A DNA stretch of 64,000 bases, from positions 2,666,001 through 2,730,000 of the forward strand of contig OZ241348.1 of NCBI GenBank assembly GCA_965199915.1, read 5' to 3'. Position numbers and translations under genes: made by a program. The notes beneath the pieces were generated by a model. That model was not told where the DNA came from and ran no database searches. It was given only the letters and a program-made list of their open reading frames with translations. Below are positions 45,601 to 52,719 of this stretch, piece after piece (the first letter of the stretch is position 1; every line of letters begins with the position of its first letter). The stretch comes from VXYL01 sp965199915 (GTDB lineage Bacteria > Pseudomonadota > Gammaproteobacteria > Pseudomonadales > Azotimanducaceae).

Positions 45601-46149
45601 CGCGAGCAACGCCGCGACGAGCTCAAGCGCCAGCGCGCCATCACCCTGCAAGGCGTGGAGCGCTTGGCGAGCGCCCTTGTGCTGCCCCACCCCGAACGCG
45701 AGGGCTTGGACCTGCGCCGTCTACGCCAGCATCCCGAAACCGAGACGACCGCCATGCGCGTGGCCATCGAGCACGAGCAGGCCCTTGGCCGCCAAGTGGA
45801 GGACGTTCACCAGAAAAACCTCGGCTACGACATCACCAGCTTGGACCCGCGCTCCGGCGAACTGCGCCTGATCGAAGTGAAGGGCCTCGCCGGCGCCACC
45901 GGCAGCGTGCTGCTCACCCCGAACGAGCGCCGCGTGGCCGAAGACCGCCCGGACTGCTACTGGCTGTACGTGGTGACTGGCTGCGTCGACCAGCCCACGC
46001 TGCAAGAGCCGATCCGCGCCCCAGCGCGGTATCCTTGGCACGAAGTGACCACCGTAGCGCACTACTATCTGAGCGTGAACGCCTTGAAGCAGCCGATGGA
46101 AGTGCGGGAAGGAGGGGTGACGTATGGCGTGGACAGGGATGAGTCGTGA
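42673..46149 (+). CDS. SNF2-type helicase with C-terminal DUF3883
   Basis: 1158 residues. Walker A is DDAGAGKTIMAGLLVRELKL near residue 125, DEAH is in DLVIVDEAHRMSADEKRR near 225, motif III LLLTATPHKGD, and motif VI WNPNRLEQRMGRIHRYGQ near 600. A charged helical region precedes the DUF3883 domain (LGYDITSLDPRSGELRLIEV, near 1040), a nuclease-like fold. Helicases of this kind belong to DISARM-like and other DNA methylation-linked defence loci. A palindrome-containing segment (SPQRGSARGVPLVRKT) interrupts the usual sequence right after DEAH. The DUF1156 methyltransferase further along the island may be a former partner. Confidence 0.9.
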   Translation: MPPLYLGQTLVGPQFAEPMRVETVRPAGADSWVVGVVGTRSERFRRVTLTAEDVASLAIADAALSYQGDGRLLRLALQAHALGIAYEFDPYFGLSISRVDPLPHQLEAIYEHLLKLPTVRFLLADDAGAGKTIMAGLLVRELKLRGLVERVLVACPANLAFQWQRELREKFDEQFLVLKGGDIRDQFGVNQWLEQKQVITSLDLAKREDILPGLKQAHWDLVIVDEAHRMSADEKRRSPQRGSARGVPLVRKTQRYRLGEMLRDSADHLLLLTATPHKGDAASFTRFLQLLDQDAYADVKSIEQAMERRRAPFYLRRTKEAMVYFPSRDDAGQWAAKPVFTKRIPHTAAFRIEAAEFELYNRVTQFVKAQSRRAAADGDNPRARAVGFLMSLYQRRLASSTHAMRRSLENRAKRLADGLEQAQALAGTAPPTLPDLDELDEMEDAERERLERLLDAITLAGNAGQVRDEIAQLRELATEAEAVEEAGREAKLARLREILQEQGFFEHPEQRLLLFTEFTDTLRYLMENLAAWGFTVGCIHGGMKPGSRDEAGTRLHAEQQFREGAVQVLVATEAAGEGINLQCCHILFNYDIPWNPNRLEQRMGRIHRYGQREDCLIFNFVAANTIEGRVLERLLDKLQQIRDALEDDAVFNVVGEVLPSAQVERVLRDYYAGKLGDADLEDRLLRNVDEGHFRAICQTALEGLATKKLNLTMLAERRAKAQERRVVPETIARFMRECAEDAAFALRPVNRLPHAFDPGRVPATLRKYQREPGWKHPELANRYSRLSTDRDTAEQHHLEWVTPGHPLFESLRRHSLDIGQDAFAKGACFHSVAHDAPARLDFYRARAVDGLGHVIHERLFTVELADGAEPQLREPDILGNMTPANAPTPLPSVATLPEANAWLHEHALAPFIVEVRAERVAEAERIGEHVELSLQEVLQRADDEIGRANEDVTQGVAGAEARLAQADARHADASARREQRRDELKRQRAITLQGVERLASALVLPHPEREGLDLRRLRQHPETETTAMRVAIEHEQALGRQVEDVHQKNLGYDITSLDPRSGELRLIEVKGLAGATGSVLLTPNERRVAEDRPDCYWLYVVTGCVDQPTLQEPIRAPARYPWHEVTTVAHYYLSVNALKQPMEVREGGVTYGVDRDES
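43403..43420. repeat. Palindrome within the helicase gene
   Basis: CGAGGGGC-GT-GCCCCTCG is a perfect 8-bp inverted repeat with a 2-bp centre, in a segment (about 43380-43430) that adds roughly 15 residues after the DEAH box without breaking the frame. It looks like a small mobile palindromic unit inserted in a gene. Confidence 0.6.
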
Positions 46150-46229
46150 GGGGTGCCGCCGGCGAAGGCGCGGAATCGGGCGAAGCGGATCGGCAGTGCC
46201 GAAAGTCAACCACGGCGCGATGAGGGTAA

Positions 46230-46469
46230 ATGGCACCTACGATACTCAGAGAGCGTGGCTATCGCCTGTTCTTCTTTTCGCGCGAGGAGGCGCGCCCGCA
46301 TGTGCATGTGGAGACATCGGACGGCGAAGCGAAGTTCTGGCTTGACGCGGAGGCTTCGTTGGCGAACAACTTTGGCCTGTCCGACCGACAGCTTCGTCAG
46401 GCCAAGGCGATTGTGAAGGAGCATCGAGATGAGATCAGAACCGCTTGGCACCAGCACTTTGGAGGTTGA
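46230..46469 (+). CDS. DUF4160 protein (toxin-antitoxin-type partner)
   Basis: 79 residues: MAPTILRERGYRLFFFSREE, then RPHVHVETSDGEAKFWLDAE, the DUF4160 signature. These proteins are nearly always encoded directly before a DUF2442 protein, as here, with a 41-nt overlap. The pair is regarded as a probable toxin-antitoxin module; which member is toxic is not established to my knowledge. Confidence 0.9.
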   Translation: MAPTILRERGYRLFFFSREEARPHVHVETSDGEAKFWLDAEASLANNFGLSDRQLRQAKAIVKEHRDEIRTAWHQHFGG

Positions 46470-46689
46470 AGTTACCAATGTCTCTCGACATGGCATCTGG
46501 CTGCTTTGTCGAGACAGGGAAATGTTCATGTCGTTCAAGGATTTCCCCTGGTTCAAGGATGCCTCCGTTGCCAGCATCTTCAACGTCGAGGAACCCTCCC
46601 CGAATCACTTCTACTGGCCGGATCTGGACATCGATCTCGGCGCTCGCACGATAGAAGATCCGCGGCAGCTTCCGCTAGTGTCCAAGTAG
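46429..46689 (+). CDS. DUF2442 protein
   Basis: 86 residues beginning MRSEPLGTSTLEVEVTNVSR, with the core MFMSFKDFPWFKDASVASIF and a closing LDIDLGARTIEDP. It partners the DUF4160 gene, which it overlaps by 41 nt. A near copy without its DUF4160 partner is at 52384. The identical stretch starts within the DUF4160 gene (46406) and runs to the stop. Confidence 0.9.
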   Translation: MRSEPLGTSTLEVEVTNVSRHGIWLLCRDREMFMSFKDFPWFKDASVASIFNVEEPSPNHFYWPDLDIDLGARTIEDPRQLPLVSK

Positions 46690-46888
46690 TGCGCCGCTGG
46701 ACGAGAGTGACCTTCTCGGCAACGATCGCCAGTTGCTGACAGCCATGGAAAAGCCCGCCGCTGTCTGGCCGCCTCCGTCATGGCGTGCCGAACACGCTTG
46801 AGTCTCCGTGCGGGCCAGTTGACACCGCCATCGTCGCGGGGCCAGACTGGTCGATGTTTCCGGTCTAATCTATAGGAGGTTTCCGGAC

Positions 46889-47134
46889 ATGGAGACAGTC
46901 GGCGCCTACCAAGCGAAGACGCATCTCCCCAAGCTGTTGGAGCGCGTCCGGCGTGGCGAGAGCGTGACCATCACCAAACACGGCCGCCCGGTCGCCCGGC
47001 TGGTGCCTGTGGCAGCAGACGACGGGGAACGCGCCGAGCAGGCGGCCAACCGCATCCGCAGCCGTCGGCGGCGGCTCAAAGGAGCACCCTTGGCGGAACT
47101 GGTGGCGACCATTCACGAAGGGCACCGCCATTGA
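46889..47134 (+). CDS. Phd/YefM-type antitoxin
   Basis: 81 residues. METVGAYQAKTHLPKLLERV and the ITKHGRPVARLVPV ending are classical Phd/YefM features: DNA-binding N-terminus and disordered toxin-neutralising C-terminus. An AGGAGG ribosome binding site lies at 46874. Two direct TTTCCGG repeats flank it (about 46857 and 46880) and may be an operator. It overlaps the PIN toxin gene by 4 nt. Confidence 0.9.
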   Translation: METVGAYQAKTHLPKLLERVRRGESVTITKHGRPVARLVPVAADDGERAEQAANRIRSRRRRLKGAPLAELVATIHEGHRH

Positions 47135-47538
47135 GCCCCATCGTCACCGACAACTCCATCGTGATGGCGTGGTGCTTGGCGGACGAAGAACATCCTGCCG
47201 CGGAGCGGGCGATGCGCTTGACCGTGGAGCGCGGTGCGGTGGTGCACGGTATCTGGCGCTACGAACTGTGGAACGCATTGATCGTCAACGAACGCAAAGG
47301 GCGACTGACCGCGGAGGATGCGCGTCAGACCCGTGCCGACTTGGCCGAGATGCGCATCGAGCGCGATGGCGACCACGACGAAGCGCGGCTCTTGGCGCTG
47401 GCAAGGCAGTGGGGTCTCTCGGCCTACGATGCGGCCTATCTGGAAGTGGCTGTTCGGCGGCAGCTAGCCATCGCGTCGTTGGACGCCCGCCTAGCCGATG
47501 CCGCGATGGGTGCCGAGGTCGCATTGGTGGGCCGTTGA
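47131..47538 (+). CDS. PIN-domain toxin (VapC-like)
   Basis: 135 residues, TTG start overlapping the antitoxin stop (TTGA). PIN acidic residues are present: VTDNSIVMAWCLAD, YELWNAL, LSAYDAAYLEVA and SLDARLADAA. PIN toxins are Mg-dependent ribonucleases that cut tRNA or rRNA and halt growth until inhibited by the antitoxin. The pairing Phd-type antitoxin plus PIN toxin is common. Confidence 0.9.
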   Translation: MSPIVTDNSIVMAWCLADEEHPAAERAMRLTVERGAVVHGIWRYELWNALIVNERKGRLTAEDARQTRADLAEMRIERDGDHDEARLLALARQWGLSAYDAAYLEVAVRRQLAIASLDARLADAAMGAEVALVGR

Positions 47539-47625
47539 CTGGCGGCGTCGAACGACGAATATGCGCTGCCGTTCGATGCGCTGTGCGGGATGCGTTAAGG
47601 TAGGCGCAGTGGCTAGGAGGCGAAC

Positions 47626-47853
47626 GTGCGGACTACTCTTGACATCGACGAGGACGCTCTAGCGGCAACCAAAGAGAGCGCGAAGCGGCAACGCAAGGTG
47701 GCCTCCCAACTGATGCGCGAAGCCTTGCAACTCCGTGCCGGGCGTACCTTGCCCAAATCGAGCGGTCGGCATGGGTTTCGGCCCATCCCCTCTGGCCGGG
47801 CACCCGTCAGCAACGAACTCGTCAATAAGATGCGGGACGAACTGGGGGCTTAG
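47626..47853 (+). CDS. VapB-like (DUF2191-type) antitoxin without adjacent toxin
   Basis: 75 residues from GTG 47626: MRTTLDIDEDALAATKESAK, then a ribbon-helix-helix with QRKVASQLMREAL, and a disordered tail with GFRPIPSG. This is the form of VapB antitoxins whose PIN toxin normally follows by overlap. Here the next gene is a DUF433 protein, so its toxin has been lost or lies elsewhere. Confidence 0.8.
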   Translation: MRTTLDIDEDALAATKESAKRQRKVASQLMREALQLRAGRTLPKSSGRHGFRPIPSGRAPVSNELVNKMRDELGA

Positions 47854-47867
47854 CCCTCGGACGCGCC

Positions 47868-48119
47868 ATGACGCACTCCAAACTGCTAGCTCGCATCACC
47901 GCCCGCCCGGACGTGTTTGGTGGCAAGCCGATCGTCCGCGACATGCGCATTTCGGTGGAGCTGATTCTCAGCCTCCTTGCACAGGGCGTCTCGCAAGAGG
48001 AGCTCTTGCAGGACTATCCCCGGCTTGAACCGGAGGACATCCGCGCTTGCCTCGCCTACGCGCACGCTGTGGTCGCAGGAGACTGCCTTGCGGCGGTGTC
48101 CGTGGCGGGTGAGCGGTGA
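47868..48119 (+). CDS. DUF433 protein (antitoxin-like)
   Basis: 83 residues: LLARITARPDVFGGKPIVRD then MRISVELILSLLAQGVSQEE, the winged helix-like DUF433 signature, ending DIRACLAYAHAVVAGD. DUF433 genes usually precede a DUF5615 PIN-like toxin. Here the next gene, overlapping by 4 nt, is instead an HTH-ImmA protein. It may be an orphan, or it may have joined a new operon. Confidence 0.88.
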   Translation: MTHSKLLARITARPDVFGGKPIVRDMRISVELILSLLAQGVSQEELLQDYPRLEPEDIRACLAYAHAVVAGDCLAAVSVAGER

Positions 48120-49360
48120 GCAGCGCCATGCAACGTGCCGAGAACGCCAACCCGTCCATGCTCGCGTGGGCGCGGCAAGCGGCCGGTCTCTCCGAGGAAC
48201 AGGCCGCCCGCAGCGTTGGCTTGTCGGCATCTAGCCGCAGCACCGCTGTGGAAAAACTCGTCGCCATCGAGTCCGGCGCGACGCATCCGACGCGCAACCA
48301 GCTATTGCGCTTCGCCGATGCCTACCGTCGGCCGCCAACCGTCTTCTACTTGACGTCCCCACCGGCCTCCGGTCGCCACGGCGAGGACTTCCGCACCGCA
48401 TCCGGCCCTCCGCCAAGCCCCCAAGAGGCGGCCTTGCTCGATGCCTTGCTGCGAGACGTTCGCGTTCGCCAGAGCATGGTAAGAGCGGCTTTGGAGGACG
48501 ACGAGGACGCGCATCGGCCGGCGCTCGACGGCCGACTGTCGCTCGACGACAGCGTGCCGGATGCCGTCGCCACGCTTCGCCGCGCGCTCGATGTCTCGGG
48601 CGACGATTGGCACCGCGGCGTCAACGATCCGTTCGCGTTCCTCCGCAGCCGCGTTGAGGACTTGGGCGCGTTCGTCCTGCTGGTCGGCGATCTCGGTTCG
48701 CACCAAACAGCGGTCAGCGAGCGCGTATTCCGCGGCTTCGCTCTTGCGGACGCCGTGGCCCCGTTCATCGTCGTCAACCACCAAGACGCCATAGCCGCTC
48801 GGTCGTTCACGCTGCTGCACGAGCTCGCGCACATTTGCCTCGGCGCCAGCGGCGTTAGCGCCGATCCGCCATCGACACCGCCAAGGCGCATCCACGACCG
48901 CATCGAGTTCTTCTGCAACGACGTTGCCGGCGAGTTCCTTCTTCCCAGCGACGCCATCTCCTTGCCACGCCGAATAGCGAGCTTCGACGAAGCGCAGCAG
49001 TGCGCCGAAGACGTAGCCAGGGAGCGGCGCGTCAGCGAAGCCATGGTTGCCTATCGACTGTGGCGAAGTGGCCGGATCGAGCGCGACATCTATCGCCAAC
49101 TCCACGCCTTCTACGCACGCCGATGGCAGGAAGAGAAGGAGCGCCAACGTGCCCAGATGCGCGAGGTAGAGGGCGGTCCGAGCTACTACAGGGTGCGCCG
49201 CCATCGACTTGGTGGAGCGCTTCTTTCCCTAGTAAGGCGGCTGCTTCAGGCCGAGGAACTCGTCCACACCAAAGCGGCAAAGGTCCTAGGCGTGAAGCCA
49301 AGCAACGTCGAGCCGCTGTTGAGGGACGATTCCAACGCGGCCAGCCCTCTCGATTCCTAG
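48116..49360 (+). CDS. HTH-ImmA/IrrE metallopeptidase (antitoxin-type regulator)
   Basis: 414 residues from GTG 48116, overlapping DUF433 by 4 nt. An N-terminal XRE-type helix-turn-helix (MLAWARQAAGLSEEQAARSV) is followed by the ImmA/IrrE peptidase domain with zinc motif HELAH in LLHELAHICLGASGVS near residue 236-240 and the later EFFCNDVAGEFLLP. Such proteins act as antitoxins or cleave repressors. The gene before DUF4411 (10 bp apart) is known to pair with it in many genomes as a toxin-antitoxin module. Confidence 0.9.
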   Translation: MSSAMQRAENANPSMLAWARQAAGLSEEQAARSVGLSASSRSTAVEKLVAIESGATHPTRNQLLRFADAYRRPPTVFYLTSPPASGRHGEDFRTASGPPPSPQEAALLDALLRDVRVRQSMVRAALEDDEDAHRPALDGRLSLDDSVPDAVATLRRALDVSGDDWHRGVNDPFAFLRSRVEDLGAFVLLVGDLGSHQTAVSERVFRGFALADAVAPFIVVNHQDAIAARSFTLLHELAHICLGASGVSADPPSTPPRRIHDRIEFFCNDVAGEFLLPSDAISLPRRIASFDEAQQCAEDVARERRVSEAMVAYRLWRSGRIERDIYRQLHAFYARRWQEEKERQRAQMREVEGGPSYYRVRRHRLGGALLSLVRRLLQAEELVHTKAAKVLGVKPSNVEPLLRDDSNAASPLDS

Positions 49361-49370
49361 GGAAGACCCA

Positions 49371-49871
49371 TTGCTGTACCTGCTGGACGCGAACGTGCTG
49401 ATTCGTGCGCATCACGACTACTACCCGCTGGATCGCCTGCCAGGGTTCTGGGAGTGGATCTGCGGTCAAGCGGAAGCTGGCGCGATAAAGATGCCTTTCG
49501 AGATACATCGAGAGGTCGCAAGAGGGAATGACGCACTTGCCGCTTGGATAGGGCTGCCGCGTACGCAGGAAGCGCTTCGGCTTGATGAAGAAGTGGATCA
49601 AGACACGCTTCAACGAGTTCTCGACACTGGCTATGGCCCAAACCTGACGGAAGACGAGATCGAGGAGGCCGGACGCGATCCGCTTCTGATCGCGTATGCG
49701 TTAATGGGCGATGGCCCGCGAACGGTGGTCACCAAAGAGGTCTCCAAGCCATCAAGACGGCGAGGTGGAACCAGAGTGCCGGACGCCTGCCAGCGGCTGC
49801 GCGTTCCATGTATCACGGACTTCGAGCTCTATCGCCGGCTCGACTTTCGGCTCTCATCGGTGCCGCAGTAA
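49371..49871 (+). CDS. DUF4411 PIN-like toxin
   Basis: 166 residues from TTG 49371 (MLYLLDANVLIRAHHDYYPL). The DANVLI opening, an EIHREVARG glutamate region, EEAGRDPLLIAYALMGDG and TDFELYRRLDF match DUF4411, a PIN-like nuclease family. It is the toxin partner expected for the HTH-ImmA gene upstream. Confidence 0.88.
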   Translation: MLYLLDANVLIRAHHDYYPLDRLPGFWEWICGQAEAGAIKMPFEIHREVARGNDALAAWIGLPRTQEALRLDEEVDQDTLQRVLDTGYGPNLTEDEIEEAGRDPLLIAYALMGDGPRTVVTKEVSKPSRRRGGTRVPDACQRLRVPCITDFELYRRLDFRLSSVPQ

Positions 49872-49874
49872 GCC

Positions 49875-50275
49875 ATGATCCCGAATCCTGCAAGGGCCTC
49901 GTGGAGGTCGACTTCCCCATCGCCGAAGTGTCGCGCCATGCGGTGCGGGAGAAGTAGATTAGGCATGGGCATCCGAGCACGCTGCATCTGTGGTGGGCGC
50001 GACAGCCGCTCGCTTCGTGGAACGTGGCCGCCAGTCCAGCTTGGCTCGCCACCAGCCGCGGCTTGGTGAATGAAGATGACACATGACGAGAAACCGCCGC
50101 TGCTCGCCCCATCCCCATCTTGGTCGGAACTATGCCATACTTCCCTCCCACCTCACAGTTGCGGAGGACCGATTGGCCAACGAACGGAGCCTGCCCATTC
50201 ACGACATGGCAGAGTGGCACACAGGGCTGACGAGACCATTGCGAGCGCACACACGGAAATCGCATGGGCAAACGA
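49875..50275 (+). pseudogene. Relic A of DUF1156 methyltransferase 5' end
   Basis: Starts ATGATCCCGAATCCTGCAAG, matching the intact gene start at 54222 with one base lost in the fourth codon. An in-frame stop replaces a serine codon later (GAGAAGTAGATTAGG against GAGAAGTCGATTCGG). The first 130 bases match closely, then a deletion joins to the later GTGGCC... segment, and after about codon 150 of the original it turns into a tail shared only with relic B (YAMLRSRLTVAEERLAN-like in one frame). No function is possible. It records an earlier duplication. Confidence 0.75.
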
Positions 50276-50354
50276 CACTGACGCCAGTGCATGAAGGGCA
50301 GCCTTGAAGGAAATTGCCGAGAGGTCGTTGACCAAGAGAGCGGGGAGCGAGCTG

Positions 50355-50780
50355 ATGGACGAAGAACGAATAAACACTGACGGCGTGGAACTAGCGCAAT
50401 ATGTGGAAAACATCTTAGAAAAAGGACAACTACCAAGCTATGTTGGAGAAAGGCCCTTGGTGTTTCCTGTTTGTATCGGTACAAACTACTCTGGGAACTC
50501 CTATCAACTTGAATGCAAGTGTCAAATACGAGGAAGTACTTACAGCAATTACCCCGAAGAAATAAGCGCCGTTTTTCCAAAATGCGCTAGGTGCATCGAA
50601 GAAATCAAGAGGCGGCACAAGAAGGCTGTGCATGAGGAAGAAAGACAAGCACGCAAACAGGTGCGTAAGGAAAAACAGCAACGCGAAGTAACGCGATATC
50701 TTCCGATTTGGGCACAATGGCTACTGCCCATTTTTGCGGCAGTATTAACGGTAGTGTTAGGATTTATTTTATCCAACTGA
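50355..50780 (+). CDS. AT-rich zinc-ribbon/membrane protein (unknown)
   Basis: 141 residues from ATG 50355, chosen because a GGGAG lies 7 nt upstream; a TTG at 50304 extends it. Strikingly AT-rich for this window. The protein has CKCQIRGSTYSNYP with a later CARC (probable zinc ribbon), a long charged helix RRHKKAVHEEERQARKQVRK, and a C-terminal membrane segment WLLPIFAAVLTVVLGFIL. This is a tail-anchored layout: sensor or nuclease-like cytoplasmic domain held at the membrane. Family unknown. Its base composition marks recent acquisition. Confidence 0.65.
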   Translation: MDEERINTDGVELAQYVENILEKGQLPSYVGERPLVFPVCIGTNYSGNSYQLECKCQIRGSTYSNYPEEISAVFPKCARCIEEIKRRHKKAVHEEERQARKQVRKEKQQREVTRYLPIWAQWLLPIFAAVLTVVLGFILSN

Positions 50781-50823
50781 TGATTGGGCGTGTCGACGGT
50801 CATCATGGCCGGATGTCCAAATG

Positions 50824-50985
50824 GATCCATGGCGACTAGCTGATTGGCTACTTCGAGCGCCATTCGGAAGCAGCGGGAGGGGCGTCCGCCTGCATGGACG
50901 CGGCCCTTTCCGAATTCGATGATCGGACGACAAGCAGCGGAAGTTCTTTGCGCCAGCAGTTCTCCTTGAGCCAGCAGAAACCCTA
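50824..50985 (+). pseudogene. Relic of the DUF5678-like gene
   Basis: ATCCATGGCGACTAGCTGAT and the following 150 bases match the middle of the gene at 51592 (from its position 51691 on), including GATTGGCTACTTCGAGCG and GGACGCGGCCCTTTC. Stops and a frameshift remove coding. It shows that the 51592 gene region was once duplicated. Confidence 0.6.
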
Positions 50986-51036
50986 CGGTACATTACATGG
51001 CGCTTTGCCGTCGTGTGGTCACGAGATCGGACACCA

Positions 51037-51400
51037 ATGATCCCCAAGTCCTGCAAGCGCCTGGTCGAGGTCGACTTCCCCATCGCCGTTGGGGTTGCCG
51101 GACCCGTGCGACGAACACTGTCCGGCGGCGTTCAGGCGGTGCCGCGGGTGCAGCTTCGGCACGAGCGCGGCCACCGAGCTTGGCTCGCCACCAGCGGCGC
51201 CTTGGTGGGGGCAGCACACGGCGAGGAACCGCCGCCGGTGGTGGCCCATGGCCATCCGGTCGGGCTATGCCATGCTTCGCTCCCGCCTTACAGTTGCGGA
51301 GGAGCGATTGGCCAACGCGCACCGAGCCTGCCCATTCACGGCATGGCGGCACACAGGGCTGACGGAGGCGATTGCGTGCGCACACGGAAGCCGCTGGGGT
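51037..51400 (+). pseudogene. Relic B of DUF1156 methyltransferase 5' end
   Basis: ATGATCCCCAAGTCCTGCAA matches the intact start, with the first 16 codons in frame. A deletion then jumps from about codon 16 to the LPDPCDEHCPAAF-coding segment, and more is lost before the HGEEPPPVV-coding part. It ends in the same non-DUF1156 tail as relic A, so the junction existed before A and B separated. It cannot make a working enzyme. Confidence 0.75.
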
Positions 51401-51591
51401 CTGTCTGTCGCGCATCATCGGTCACCAACGGCGCTCGACTTGGATCGGAGCGGTGGGGCGCTCCACTGCCGCGTGGCCACGGCCAGCGCCCGCGCTGTGC
51501 GGGCGGGCTAGATGTAGTAGAGTCTCGACCCGCCCAGTGACTTGCGCGGGTGTGCGGCGGCACTTGCCGCTAGGACGCAGAGGAGGAAATC

Positions 51592-51858
51592 ATGGCAACC
51601 AGCGCTCAGGGCCTGTTGAAGGCCGAGATCGCCTACTACGACCAGCACGCCAAGGAACTGCTGCTGAAGTACCCCAATCGCTTCGTGTTGATCCACGACG
51701 CCCAACTGATTGGCCATTTCGAGAGCCGCTCGGAAGCCGTGGGAGAGGGTGTCCGCCGGTACGGACGCGGCCCTTTCCTGGTTCGGCGAACCGGCGACAA
51801 GCAGATAGTGCTCACTGCGCCGGCGCTGTCTTTGGGGCTGCTGCAGTGCCGACGCTGA
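51592..51858 (+). CDS. DUF5678-like small protein
   Basis: 88 residues beginning MATSAQGLLKAEIAYYDQHA, with NRFVLIHDAQLIGHFESRSE then RYGRGPFLVRRTGDKQIV. The pattern of a short beta hairpin around LIG and a closing strand suits DUF5678, often encoded next to retropepsin-like genes. An AGGAGGAA ribosome binding site precedes the ATG. It overlaps the next gene by 13 nt. Confidence 0.6.
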   Translation: MATSAQGLLKAEIAYYDQHAKELLLKYPNRFVLIHDAQLIGHFESRSEAVGEGVRRYGRGPFLVRRTGDKQIVLTAPALSLGLLQCRR

Positions 51859-52313
51859 ACTTTCACGCCAAGACGACCGATCAGGCAGGCCAGACGGTCG
51901 CTGCGCCTGCTGGCCTCACGCGGGACGGGCCATGTATCCCGGCAATGCTGACGGTCTCGGATTCGCACCGACAGCTATTGGCGACACAAGGGAAGCCCGT
52001 GCCAGATGCGATCCATGGGCTGGCCTTGATCGATACCGGGGCGAGCAATACCTGCTTCGACCAGCAGGCTGCCCTCAACGCGGGACTTCCCGTAATCGAC
52101 ATGGGCATGATGGCGTCCGCATCCCACGCGGAGCAGGATGTTCCGGTCTTCGCCGGCAAGCTCGTCATCCCCGAGTTCAACATCGACACGGAGTATGCGC
52201 TCGGTGCCAACTTGGACGGCCAGCACTTGATCGCGCTCATCGGGCGCGACCTGTTGCAATCCGCAGTGCTCGTCTACAACGGTACCGACGGCACGGTATC
52301 CCTCTCCATCTGA
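51846..52313 (+). CDS. Retropepsin-like aspartic protease, paired with DUF5678-like
   Basis: 155 residues from GTG 51846. The catalytic triad is LALIDTGASNTCFDQQAALN, and a later IALIGRDLLQSAVLVYNG gives the typical closing strands. It is longer at the N-terminus than the protease at 42232. Overlap with the DUF5678-like gene suggests a two-gene unit. Function unknown; regulated proteolysis in a toxin-antitoxin-like module is one possibility. Confidence 0.8.
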   Translation: MPTLNFHAKTTDQAGQTVAAPAGLTRDGPCIPAMLTVSDSHRQLLATQGKPVPDAIHGLALIDTGASNTCFDQQAALNAGLPVIDMGMMASASHAEQDVPVFAGKLVIPEFNIDTEYALGANLDGQHLIALIGRDLLQSAVLVYNGTDGTVSLSI

Positions 52314-52383
52314 ATCCGCGCCACTCGGCATGGCCCCGCAGGAGTGCAAGCGCCTAGCAGGGCGATTGTGAAGGAGCATCGAG

Positions 52384-52644
52384 ATGAGATCAGAGCCGCT
52401 TGGTGCCGACACTTTGGAGGTTGAAGTTACCAATGTCTCTCGACACGGCATCTGGCTGCTTTGTCGACACAGGGAGATGTTCATGTCGTTCAAGGATTTC
52501 CCCTGGTTCAAGGATGCCTCTGTTGCCAGCATCTTCAACGTTGAGGAACCTTCCCCGAATCACTTTTACTGGCCGGACCTGGACATTGATCTCGGCGCTC
52601 GCACGCTGGAAGATCCGCGGCGGTTTCCGCTCGTGCCCAGGTAG
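52384..52644 (+). CDS. DUF2442 protein, duplicate without DUF4160 partner
   Basis: 86 residues, almost identical to the protein at 46429. The shared block runs from 52361 to 52644 without any indel against 46406-46689 and carries only the last codons of DUF4160 upstream. The partner is therefore lost, leaving an orphan. It sits just before the KAP NTPase. Confidence 0.88.
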   Translation: MRSEPLGADTLEVEVTNVSRHGIWLLCRHREMFMSFKDFPWFKDASVASIFNVEEPSPNHFYWPDLDIDLGARTLEDPRRFPLVPR

Positions 52645-52719
52645 CGTGTTGCCGGCATTGGCGGCTGAGCACGGATGGGCTGCATGTAGTAGAGTCTTCA
52701 CCCGATCGAGGAGTGGCAA

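Noticed and set aside
46819..46870. TTGACA at 46819 as the Phd/PIN operon promoter
   Set aside because: No acceptable -10 lies 16-18 bp downstream.
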